A stretch of 64,000 nt of DNA, from positions 62,246,362 through 62,310,361 of the forward strand of contig CP154956.1 of assembly GCA_039621445.1 (NCBI GenBank), given 5' to 3'. The DNA is from Euglena gracilis. Its lineage: Eukaryota; Euglenida; Euglenophyceae; Euglenales. The notes below the pieces were generated by a model. That model saw nothing but the letters and a program-made list of their open reading frames with translations, made no database searches and was not told the DNA's origin. This document shows, piece by piece, positions 45,055 to 55,900 of the stretch. A program made the translations under genes and the position numbers. Position 1 is the stretch's first letter. Each line of letters begins with the position of its first letter.

Positions 45055-45490
45055 CGAGTGGCAAATGCCTAATTTCGGGTGTAAAATACTGAAATTTGAG
45101 TGGTAATCGTTAATTTGGTGTGCCAGTGAATATTTTTGAGTGGCAAATTCCTAATTAATGAAGATGCCCAACTTTGAGGGGCAAATACCTAATTTGTTGG
45201 CCAATTCCTAACTTTGAGTGACAAATGCCTAATTTGGGAAACAAATTCCTAATTTTTGGGGGGGCAAATGCCGATCTTCGGCTGTGATATCCTATTTTTG
45301 GAAGGGATATGCCTAAGTTTAGGTGTAAACTTCAAACTTTGCATGGCAAATGCCTAATTTTGGGTGGCAAATGCCCAATTGAGTGGCCAATGGTCGATTT
45401 TGTGTGCCAGTTCTGTTTTGAGTGGCACGTCTCCTATTTTTGAGTGACATGTTCCAATGGCGTACAAAATCCTAATTTTTGAGTGGTAAA
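45055..45490 (+). repeat. Degenerate tandem TGGCAAATTCCTAATTTTGAG repeat
   Basis: About eighteen diverged units of 20-28 bases. The motif resembles the CCTAATTT repeats of 16890-17060. Non-coding. Confidence 0.6.
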
Positions 45491-45724
45491 ACCCTGATGT
45501 CGGCTGACCAATGCTTTTGGGCAATTTTTTTGGTTTACTTTGAACTTCTTTTGTTGTTCTCCCCCAACTGTTCAAGGCCCCAAAACCACAAAATCCCTCA
45601 TTTTACCAAGAGTTTTTGGGTGTATTTTAGCATAAGAAACCATTGGTATTCCTTCTTTTTTGTTTTCTTGTATTTGAAGGCCAAAACCATCGAGTTTTTT
45701 TTTGATGGGAGGGGTGGTCGTGGG

Positions 45725-45812
45725 GTGCGACCCTAGGGTCGGCCCACTCGACCTTAGTGACCCTGGCGACCCAAAGTCGTAGTTGGCCGACCCTAGGGTC
45801 GGCCCACTACCC
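45725..45812. repeat. CGACCCTAGGGTCGGCCCAC inverted/direct palindromes
   Basis: Two copies of GACCCTAGGGTCGGCCCACT at 45730 and 45791. They are related to the arms at 21190 and 21420. Confidence 0.5.
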
Positions 45813-46027
45813 CCCCCCCCCAGGCCAGATCTACCCCCCAAAAAATTCCTGTCCCCCCAAAGCGACCAAAAGTGCCATTTTGGGCACTTTTTGGGCAATT
45901 TTTTTCCACATATGCAAATATTTTCGGTGCGAAGCGCCGGAAGGAGAAACTTGACCTTCTCGAGGGGTCCCCCGAGGTTGGTCCGGACCCCCCTGGCAGG
46001 TAGGGGTGTGGGGTGTTTGGGCTCCGA

Positions 46028-49000
46028 GCGGAAAATTGGCCATGGAACTTTTGGTGGTCGCTAGCGACCGGTCGCTAGCGACCATGGTCGCTAGCGACCG
46101 AATTCTGGCGACCGGTCGCTAGCGACCGTTGGTGGTCGGACCGACCGGTCCCTAGCGACCACCAATAATTCCACCCCCCCCCCCCCTCTCAGAAGATTTT
46201 TAAGCCCCCCCCCCCCCCTGCGAAGGAAAAATTTCCCTCAGAGAAAAACATGAAATTTTATATCAAAAATTCCTTTTTCTGCTTTTAGGATCTTGCACGA
46301 AATCAGACAATGTTTACATTACTTTGTCAAGAGGGCGGTACGGGGGTCCGGGGGGGGTGGGCGACAGCGGGGGGGGGGTGGCATTACCCTCACCCCCCCC
46401 CCCTCAGAGTGGCATGGCATTTTTTGTCAAATTTGCTTTACCCCCCCTCAAAGTGGCCACTTTCGTTTGGTGCCAAAGCCCAAAAAAATTTTGGGGCCCT
46501 ATGGGTCGGTTACCCCACGGAAGGGATTTTGTTATTGGAGGGGGGGGGGGTGGCGGGGGGGGGGGGCGGCAGCCCCCCCTCCCCCCGCTAGACGACCAAG
46601 GGTGCCGAAGGCGCCTTAGGACGGTTTTGTTTACGGTGCGCGTGGCATAACATCCGCGCATGGCCCTGGGTCGGTTACCCCCCGGAAGGGATTTTGTTAT
46701 TGGAGGGCGGGGGGGGGGTGCGGGGGGGGGGGCAGCCCCCCCCCGCTAGACGACCAAGGGCGCCGAAGGCGCCTTAGGACGGTTTTGTTTACGGTGCGCG
46801 TGGCATAACATGCGCGCATGGCCCTGGGTCGGTTACCCCCCGGAAGGGATTTTGTTATTGGAGGGCGGGGGGGGTGCGGGGGGGGCGGCAGCCCCCCCCC
46901 CCCCCCCGCTAGACGACCAAGGGCGCCGAAGGCGCCTTAGGACGGTTTTGTTTACGGTGCGCGTGGCATAACATGCGCGCATGGCCCTGGGTCGGTTACC
47001 CCCCGGAAGGGATTTTGTTATTGGAGGGCGGGGGGGGGGGGGGGGGGGGCGGCAGCCCCCCCCCGCTAGACTACCAAGGGCGCCGAAGGCGCCTTAGGAC
47101 GGTTTTGTTTACGGTGCGCGTGGCATAACATGCGCGCATGGCCCTGGGTCGGTTACCCCCCGGAAGGGATTTTGTTATTGGAGGGCGGCTGGGGTGCGGG
47201 GGGGGGCGGCAGCCCCCCCCCCCCTAGACGACCAAGGGCGCCGAAGGCGCCTTAGGACGGTTTTGTTTACGGTGCGCGTGGCATAACATGCGCGCATGGC
47301 CCTGGGTCGGTTTACCCCCCGGAAGGGATTTTGTTATTGGAGGGCGGGGGGGTGCGGGGGGGGGTGGGGGGGGGGGGGGGGCGGCAGCCACCCCCCCGCT
47401 AGACGACCAAGGGCGCCGAAGGCGCCTTAGGACGGTTTTGTTTACGGTGCGCGTGGCATAACATGCGCGCATGGCCCTGGGTCGGTTACCCCCCGGAAGG
47501 GATTTTGTTATTGGAGGGCGGGGGGGCGGGGGGGGGGGGGGGGGCAGCCCCCCCCGCCCCGCTAGACGACCAAGGGCGCCGAAGGCGCCTTAGGACGGTT
47601 TTGTTTACGGTGCGCGTGGCATAACATGCGCGCATGGCACTGGGTAGGTTACCCCCCGGAAGGGATTTTGTTATTAGCGGGCGGGGGGGGGTGCTGGGGG
47701 GGGCGGCAGCCCCCCCCCCGCTAGACGACCAAGGGCGCCGAAGGCGCCTTAGGACGGTTTTGTTTACGGTGCGCGTGGCATAACATGCGCGCATGGCCCT
47801 GGGTCGGTTACCCCCCGGAAGGGATTATGTTATTGGAGGGCGGGGGGTGTGGGGGGGGGGGGGGCGGCAGCCCCCCCCCCCCCGCTAGACGACCAAGGGC
47901 GCCGAAGGCGCCTTAGGACGGTTTTGTTTACGGTGCGCGTGGCATAACATGCGCGCATGGCCCTGGGTCGGTTACCCCCCGGAAGGGATTTTGTTATTGG
48001 AGGGCGGGGGGGCGGTGCGGGGGGGGGGGCGGCAGCCCCCCCCCCCCCCCCGCTAGACGACCAAGGGCGCCGAAGGCGCCTTAGGACGGTTTTGTTTACG
48101 GTGCGCGTGGCATAACATGCGCGCATGGCCCTGGGTCGGTTACCCCCCGGAAGGGATTTTGTTATTGGAGGGCGGGGGGGCGGTGCGGGGGGGGGGGGGG
48201 GGGGCGGCAGCCCCCCCCCCCGCTAGACGACCAAGGGCGCCGAAGGCGCCTTAGGACGGTTTTGTTTACGGTGCGCGTGGCATAACATGCGCGCATGGCC
48301 CTGGGTCGGTTACTCCCCGGAAGGGATTATGTTATTGGAGGGCGGGGGGGGGGGCGGGGGGGGGGGGGGCGGCAGCCCCCCCGCGCTAGACGACCAAGGG
48401 CGCCGAAGGCGCCTTAGGACGGTTTTGTTTACGGTGCGCGTGGCATTACATGCGCGCATGGCCCTGGGTCGGTTAACCCCCCGGAAGGGATTTTGTTATT
48501 GGAGGGCGGGGGGGGGGGTGCGGGGGGGGGGGGGGCGGCAGCCCCCCCCCCGCTAGACGACCAAGGGCGCCGAAGGCGCCTTAGGACGGTTTTGTTTACG
48601 GTGCGCGTGGCATTACATGCGCGCATGGCCCTGGGGCGGTTACCCCCCGGAAGGGATTTTGTTTTTGGAGGGCGGGGGGGGGGTGCGGGGGGGGGGGGGG
48701 GGGGGGACGCTAGACGACCAAGGGCGCCGAAGGCGCCTTAGGACGTTTTTGTTTACGGTGCGCGTGGCATTACATTTACGGTGTGGCATAACATGTTTAG
48801 GACGGTTTTGTTTACGCGTGGCATAACATGCGCGCATGGCCCTGGGTCGGTTACCCCCCGGAAGGGATTTTGTTGGGGGGGTGCTGGGGGGGGCGGCAGC
48901 CCCCCCCCCCCCCCCCCCGCACCCCCCCCCCCCCCCCCCCCCCCCCGCTAGACGACCAAAGGTGCCTTAGGACTGCGCGTGGCATTACATCCGCGCCTGG

Positions 49001-49232
49001 CCCTGGTAGCATCGTTTTGCAGTACAACTTGGGGATTTTGCAAGAAAATCCTATTGGGGGGGGGGCTTAAAAATTTTCTGAAGGGGGGGGGGTGGTCGAA
49101 TTATTGGTGGTCGCTAGCGACCGGTCGCTCCGACCACCAATGGTCGCTAGGCCATGACCAACGGTCGCTAGCGACCGGTCGCTAGCGACCGGTCGCTAGC
49201 GACCACCAAAAGTTCCATGGCCAATAATCCGC
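46028..49232. mobile_element. Foldback-like element enclosing a large satellite array (3.2 kb)
   Basis: The left arm 46028-46215 and right arm 49060-49232 match in reverse. Outer: ATTGGCCATGGAACTTTTGG. Middle: nested GGTCGCTAGCGACCGGTCGC palindromes. Inner: CCAATAATTC, C run, TCAGAAGATTTTTAAGCCCC. About 15 satellite units fill the middle. The architecture, the inner TTTTTAAGCCCCCC edge and the array core are shared with 24700-26131, although the palindrome sequence itself differs. No coding capacity seen. Confidence 0.7.
46505..48970 (+). repeat. Satellite array, about 15 units of 150-175 bases
   Basis: Units read CCCTGGGTCGGTTACCCCCC, GGAAGGGATTTTGTTATTGG, G run, GCGGCAGCCCCCCC, GCTAGACGACCAAGGGCGCC, GAAGGCGCCTTAGGACGGTT, TTGTTTACGGTGCGCGTGGC, ATAACATGCGCGCATGG. 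Length differs mainly in G/C runs. Each unit can fold through the G-run/C-run pair and GGCGCCGAAGGCGCC. The last units are rearranged (48770-48830). Confidence 0.85.
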
Positions 49233-49761
49233 AATGAGCCGGGTGTTTGCCCGGACTTCTTTTTAAACGACCACCCCCGGGGGGGGGGGTCCCCCCCGCG
49301 GCGGGTGGGTTTTGGCGCAAAGCGCCGAAAATTTTGGGAAACGCCCTGAGATAGCCCGATTTCTGCCCCCTCCCCAATGAGGGTCCTGCGCCGGGCTGAT
49401 GGGTGAGTGGGGTTAAAAAGAAGCCTGCCCCTGTGGGGGGGGACCCCACCTGAACCCCGTACACCCTCCTGATGTGGAACCCTGAGGCAGATCCGGCGTT
49501 GACAGTGAGAGAGTGAACCTCACGCGGCTGGAAAAAAAAACTGACCAATCCATTTCACACCATCCCACATTGGGCACAGGTTTTTGTGTAAGGACCCTCA
49601 GGGGTCTTCCCCAAAAAACAAGGATGGGAATGAGTGGTGGTCGACCCCCACCCACCACACCTGGTACCCACCACCCCAGGATTCCCAAACAGCCCTGGTG
49701 AACAGCCCTTCGGCCAACGGCACGCCCATTCTCCCAAGACTTTCACCAATTCCCATTCAGA

Positions 49762-50813
49762 ATGGCCTCTCTGAAATCGACCACTGAGGATGTGGCTGCC
49801 TATTCCTCTGTGCCAACCGCTAGCCGTGTTCATTCTGCTGCTGTTTTCCCCCCTCTTGGTCCATTCAGGAGCCTTGCAGGCTCCAACGCTGCTGTTGTGA
49901 CTCCAGAATTTGCCCACTCTGCAGAAAGAAGGGAGCTGAGTCAAGGCATTGTTCCTCAGGTATTTTGCTGCAGAAAACGCAAAACAGCCTTGATTGGGCC
50001 TCACCAGGGCAGAACGGGAATCGGCCAAACAGCCAGGGTGGTGGGTGGTGGGGGGGTCAAACCCCCACCCCTGCATCGTGGATGCGACCCCCCTCACTCC
50101 CGTCCTGGTTGGTGGGGGGGGGGTCCGATTCCCACCCCAGGGTTTGATATGGGGAGCAGGACCTAAACCCTCCGGGGTTTAGGCTCCCCCACCAGGCCTT
50201 CCCACATTTTTTTTTTCAGTTTTCTGCAGTTTTCCCTTCAAAATGTGCGGCTCTTGAGTCAATACTTTCCCGAACTATTCATGGACTTGAGCATCCCATG
50301 CTCCATGCTTTGTTGCAGATGACCGGATTGGCATTCCTTGCTGGAGGACTCAGTGCCATTGTATTTTGTGTCCGGCTGCTGACGAGGAGCCGCCCAGCGG
50401 TGTTGGAGCCCCTCACCGGGATGCTGGTTGAATGCAGCAGGTCTTGAGAAATGCATACAAAGTTGCTGTGGAGGTTTTACACCTGGTGATCAGCACATTT
50501 GGAATCATTTTTCAATTTGATTCAAATAATGCCACCTTTTTGAAAAAAATATTTTTTGAAGAGAAAGCAATTTTGCACAAAAAAATTGAACTTGGGAACA
50601 CTTTGCAGTGCCCAAAATGCAGGTGGGGGAAATTTTTTTGCGGTTTCTTTTGCATTTGGCAATATTTCCAGGTTTTCTTTTCGCATTTTTGTTGCTGGCT
50701 GGCTGGATCCCTCCGCCCTTCAACTTTGGAAATTCCATTGCGACTCTCACATGTTGAACAAGAATGACTTTTTCAATGTTGGTGTTCAGCAGGAGGAAAA
50801 AAAAATCTCGTGA
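49762..50813 (+). CDS. Small three-exon gene with transit-peptide-like N-terminus and one membrane segment
   Basis: Exon 1, 49762-49959, starts ATG after CATTCAGA and encodes 66 residues rich in Ser/Ala/Val (MASLKSTTEDVAAYSSVPTA), like an organelle-targeting peptide; donor GTATTT. Exon 2, 50319-50440, follows TTGCAG and has a hydrophobic stretch (LAFLAGGLSAIVFCVRLL). Exon 3, 50672-50813, follows TTTCCAG and ends ..QQEEKKIS, stop. Phases are 0 then 2 and all match. AATAAA overlaps the stop region (50814). Total is about 154 residues. It is probably a small plastid membrane protein, but I recognise no family. If exon 2 is not spliced, it would stop at 50447 instead. Confidence 0.5.
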
Positions 50814-50829
50814 ATAAACTAAAAAAAGA

Positions 50830-52960
50830 AGTAATTTCCTCCAAAAAATTCAGCTTTGGAAAAGACAAAAAAATCAAACATGAAGAACCCCCCCCCTTTG
50901 CCCACCAACCGGGTTCCTCCACCCCCTGACCAGGCAGCTGGTCGGTGCAGGGGGGGGGGGTGAAAAAAGTTAAGAAAGATGGCAAAGATTAAAAAGTCAG
51001 CAAAATAGGCAAAATACTAAGCAAGTATGGATAATGCGATGGGAAATGCGATATTTTTTCCATTTCCATTGCAGAGTGCCGGAAGAAAATTATTCCCAAT
51101 CTTGGCCAGGGTGGTTCTTAAGCAAAGAAAAATCACTTCACAACACATTCAATGAAAATCCACAGGGAAAATAGTTCAAAAACATGGCCATGCTTTGGCA
51201 AAAACGGGTCGATTTCGGGGGGGGGGGGTGTTCTTGCATCCTTACACCATCGCCCATCCACCCAAAAGGTCAAGAAATGTCATTTGCGACGGTTTAATTT
51301 TTGACCCTCTTCGACCCCCAGATCAACCTTTGGCTGTCCCTTTGGCCTTATGGAGCGCCCTGATTTTGGGCTTTTGAAGGGGGAGGTGGGGTTATGTTGC
51401 ACCACCCCACCCCAATTCTGGGGGGGGGTCTGCAGCCCTCACCTTGAACTTCCAGGATGGGGGGAGGCGCCAAGTCTGACTTTGACCTAAATAATAAAAA
51501 TATCCCTCTCCTCTGCACTAACAATGAGCCAAGGAAAACAAAGAGAAATCGCCCATGTAGATAATTTAAATTTGATACGTAGGTCGGATTAAGAAAGAGC
51601 ATTTGTCCAAGTCTCGAACTTCCAAAAAAAAAGGTTACCTGGCGGAGCCTGGTGAAGCGCTTTTGGTGTCAACTTTTGACCTCAAAAATCATGCGAGATG
51701 ATGCGGTCAAAAACTTTCTCTCCGGTATAATGTTCAAATGCAATTGCTATGGAAAGAAAGAAACTATAATCCAATGATTCAAAATGCAACCAAGAGCATA
51801 AGCCAGCTGTCTATGCTTTTCTGGACCTTTTATTTTTTGCATTTCTTTGCATTTCCCAAAAAGCAAATCATGCCGGATTATGCGGTCCGCATTTCCTCCT
51901 GATTTTGTTGCGTATTTGAGTTGATGACTTAATTTTTTGGGAACATGTTATAATCCAAAAAACACAAATAATTCACAAAATTTTTGGTGCGGGGGGCCTT
52001 AAAAAACATCAAAAAACCTTTAAAAATGCCTGAAAAGTTTTTGTCCAAAGTTTTAAACCCTTAAAAAACCTTTTCATTTTGGCAAAATTTTCGAAACTCG
52101 CGTCGAAAAATCTCAAGAATCTCAAAAAAAAAACAAGCCAACTGTGGGAAAAAAATGGCGTTCCTGGAAAGCCAAAAACTTTTGAAGGTGCTTTAAAAAA
52201 ACGTTTAAAATCCATAAAGAAAGCCTTTAAAGCCTTAAACCTTAAATACCCCCCCCCCCAAATATAAAGCCCCCCAAATATAAAGCCCCCCCCCCTGATG
52301 CGGAGCCGGATGATGGTGCCATTCAGGAAAACGTAGAAAATTTTTGGGTGGATGCAACATTTTTTTTTACCAGAAATGCTCCATTTTTGATAATGATTGC
52401 ATATTTGGGGGAAAATAGGTAGCACACAACGAAAATTTGCCATAAAATTTGGTATTTGGCCCAATTGAAGACCGTCGAAGGTCATAGAGGCCACCCCAAA
52501 AAGTTTGATCCCCCCCAAGTGTAAAGCCTCCCCCCCAATAAAAAAGCCCCCTCTGGGGGTCTTGAAATCCCGTCTAAATATAAAGCCGGGAGTGTTCTAT
52601 ATAAATATAAATATATCCAAATATAAAGCCGGAGGGGACCCTGGACCCGACCCTGCCCCCGGGGGTTTCGGACACCCCATTTCCCCCGGTGGTTAGCTTC
52701 AATCTGATTCTGAAGAGATAATTCTCAGCAACTCCAGACCTAAACCAAAGCTACCTGCAGTTGGCAGGGGGTAACACAGTGTGGGTCCTCAAAAAAAAAA
52801 AAAACGGGACACAAAACAACAAAAAAAAACACAAATTAACACAAAAACACCAAACAAAGTCAAAAACCCTGAAAAATTGCATCCTAGATTGCGATCCACA
52901 CACATCTCAAACTTAAACACATTGCCAAACATAAATACAATGCCAATCAACAAAGGGGCT
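50830..52960. other. Intergenic, AT-rich with AAATATAAAGCC repeats
   Basis: No gene supported. AAATATAAAGCCCCCC repeats occur at about 52256-52290 and 52570-52635. CCTTTAAAA-type repeats fill 51990-52250. Confidence 0.4.
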
Positions 52961-52974
52961 TCCCATTCTGCGTG

Positions 52975-55900
52975 ATGGAACACATTCTGGCAACTGTCTT
53001 TCTGACATTTACAACCCAAGATTCCCCCTCACAGGGCCTGGACACAGTTGATCTGATGCCGTCTCACAGGGACAGGGTTGCAATTGCCCCTACAAGTGGG
53101 CAGAAAGCTGGTGGCCGCCGCCACGCTTTTGCTTTGGTGGTGAACAACAAGGGGGGCGGCCACGGGGAGATTGGGCTGCATCTGGCTCTTGCCCTGCGTG
53201 CCAAGGGATTGGAGGTGCAGGTGTGTGCTCCCTCCTCCATTGCAGGGTTGGTCATTTTGGCCACTTGTGAACACATCCGTCCCACCAAAATGTTTGGGAG
53301 TTGAAGCATTGCGATCTTTGCAGCACGAAGAAGCTTGTTCCGTCGAGGAAGAACTGCCGGAGAGGTGAGTGTTACCCAGGCTTTTTGGTAAAGTTTTATT
53401 TGATGCTTTTCTATTTATTCATACGTCTGTATTATTTTTTAGGAAAATGAATGTGAGACCGGGACGGCCGATTTTCCTCAAGGACCTTTAAAACTTGAGG
53501 ACAACCCTGTTTGGATGAGCGGGGGAGCTAATTTACTGGATTCTGTGACGCACACTGCCAAGGCGTTGATGGCATGCATTTGCACCGTGCCATCACCTGA
53601 TTTTGGTTGCAGCTGATCAACGACAACGGGGGCAAGGACATCAGTGCGAAAGTGCCTTTCTCGGAATATGCGCAGCTCGCCGCCGCAGGCGTCGAAGTCA
53701 CTTACGCCGATCTCTCCCTGCCACGCCATTGCAGCATCCGCTGTCCCTTCTGCCGCAGCCGTCAGACACTGGCGGTTGTCATCTGTGCGAGGAGCCCGGA
53801 AGTGGCTGGTCAACGGAGTGTTGAAGATCACCCGTGAAGTACAGTTCCTTGCCAAGGGAGCAGACCGTGAATCGTCAGGTGGGTGCTTTTCCAACCTCCA
53901 AACGGTTTGTGCAATCACGCGTGGGGACATGTGCGATTCCCGGAGCGCCGGTGGTGTGCCTCCAGCCAGGGGGCCTGCAGAGCGCCACCTGCCCCCCGGG
54001 CCACCTGTGCCGGGCGTACGACTACGTGTTCGACAACCAGAATGTCTGCCAGAAGGAAGTGGCGGACCTTGCTGCCTCGTGCGGTACGTCTCACCCTCGC
54101 CTGGACGTACTTTTTGGTTCCAGGGAAAATGGAAGTATGTTAAATAGCGCCACGCTTCCCGCTTCTTTTCACTTTTTTTATTATAAAGAAGGTTCCGGAT
54201 TGTTCCCCCATTGGCTTAACCTCATGTTATCCAAAGATCAGAGGTTTGGGGGGGGGGGTTGATGGTTGATTACCAGAGGTTGCTGCAATACCCCCAGCAG
54301 ATTGGGGGGTATTTTAGGGTCCTCAGGGGACTGGGAAGTTTTATTTTTATATTCGGGGACTTTGTGGGCCAAAGGGCTGGCCGAGGGCCGGTCCAGGGTT
54401 TCAGGGTTTGAACAGGATCGAAAACGTCGAAGTCGATGGGCACATTTTTTTTTGATGAATGTCCGGACCCCAACCCCCCAGAAGAAAGTTGTGTTCGTTT
54501 GCACAAAGAGCTTCCGTGCGAGGGTGTGGACCGGATCTGGAACCCCCCTTGGTCAATGAGGCACCTAACGCATGGCTCTGATGTGCACTTGCATGATTTT
54601 GCGGGGGTGAAACCTGTGGGGTCTAGTGGAAAAACGCTGCTGGCTGCACCCCAGGGACCCCCCCGGCTGGAACTGGGTACAACTGGGGGTCAACCAGGGA
54701 TTAAAAAACAGAATAAATAAATGAATTCCCCCCCCAAGGTGCCAATATGCAAAAAAAATCGTTTTTTTTTGAAGCCCTGGCCCACCCTATTCTGGACCAT
54801 TTTTTTATACCATTTTGAGTCATGGCACAAAGTGGGGCCCCCTCACCCACCCCTCACCCTCACCCACCCCTCACCCACCCCTCACCCACCCCTCACCCAC
54901 CCCTCACCCACCCCTCACCCACCCCTCACCCACCCCTCACCTACCCCCCCCCCCCCCCCCCCCACCCCCCCCACACCCCACCCCTCACCCCCCGCTCACC
55001 CCCCCCTCACCCACCATGGTCCCGGAAATATGGGTGTTATTTCTTCTGATCGATCATTTTCTGGGCAAATCGCGGAACATATTCAACTGTTCAAGTGCCC
55101 GGGGGGGGGGGGGGGCCCCCCCCCCCGGCCCCCCCCCCGGACCCCCCCCCGGCAAAAAAATAACCTCATCCTTGTCTACCGGTCTTTTTGTGGCCAAATC
55201 GCGCTCTGTGGTCAAATCGCGCGGCGTATGAAACTGTTCGATTGCCCGGGGGGGGGGGGGCTCCCGCCCCCCCCCCCCCGACCCACCCCGGCAAAAAAAA
55301 TAAACCTCATCCTTGTCTACCGATCGTTTTTGTGGCCGAATCGCGCGACGTTTGAAACTGTTCGAGAGCTCAGGGGCCATAAACCTCATCAACAACATCT
55401 CCAAACCCTTCCCCCCATACCCCCACATACCCCCCATACCCTAGGTATTGGGGCCCCACTTTGTGCCATATGTGCACCACCCAATACCTCACCCCCGCTC
55501 ACCCAACCCTCACACCCCCCAACCCTCACCCCCCAACCCTCACCCCCCCTCCCCCCCCCCCTCCCCCCCCAATCCGCCCCCCCCCCTCACCCCCCCCCAC
55601 CCCCCCCCTCACCCACCCCTCTCCCCCCCCCCCCCCCTCTCCCCCCCCTCACCCCCCCCTCACCCCCCCTCACCCCCCCCCCACCCCCCCTCACCCCGCC
55701 TCACCCCCCCCTCACCCACCCCCACCCTGGGTGAGGGGGCCCCACTTTGTGCCATATGTGACCATTTTTAGCTCATTTTTTGCACCCCAAAAGCAAACAA
55801 TCTGTCACTGTCCCCCCCCCGGGTCTCGAAGTGGTGCCTTGGTGGACGAAAGGAGAGGTTTTTTTTTCCAGTTGAAATGGACTTTTAGAGAACGCTGCAA

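Noticed and set aside
46505-48970. CRISPR-like regular repeat array
   Set aside because: Repeat units are 150-175 bases with no unique spacers, and the genome is eukaryotic; it is a satellite.
53478-53930. Minus-strand 150-codon frame
   Set aside because: Opposite strand of CSP41 exons 2-3.
54721-55734. 337-codon proline/threonine-rich frame
   Set aside because: Product of the CACCCCTCACC minisatellite and C runs.
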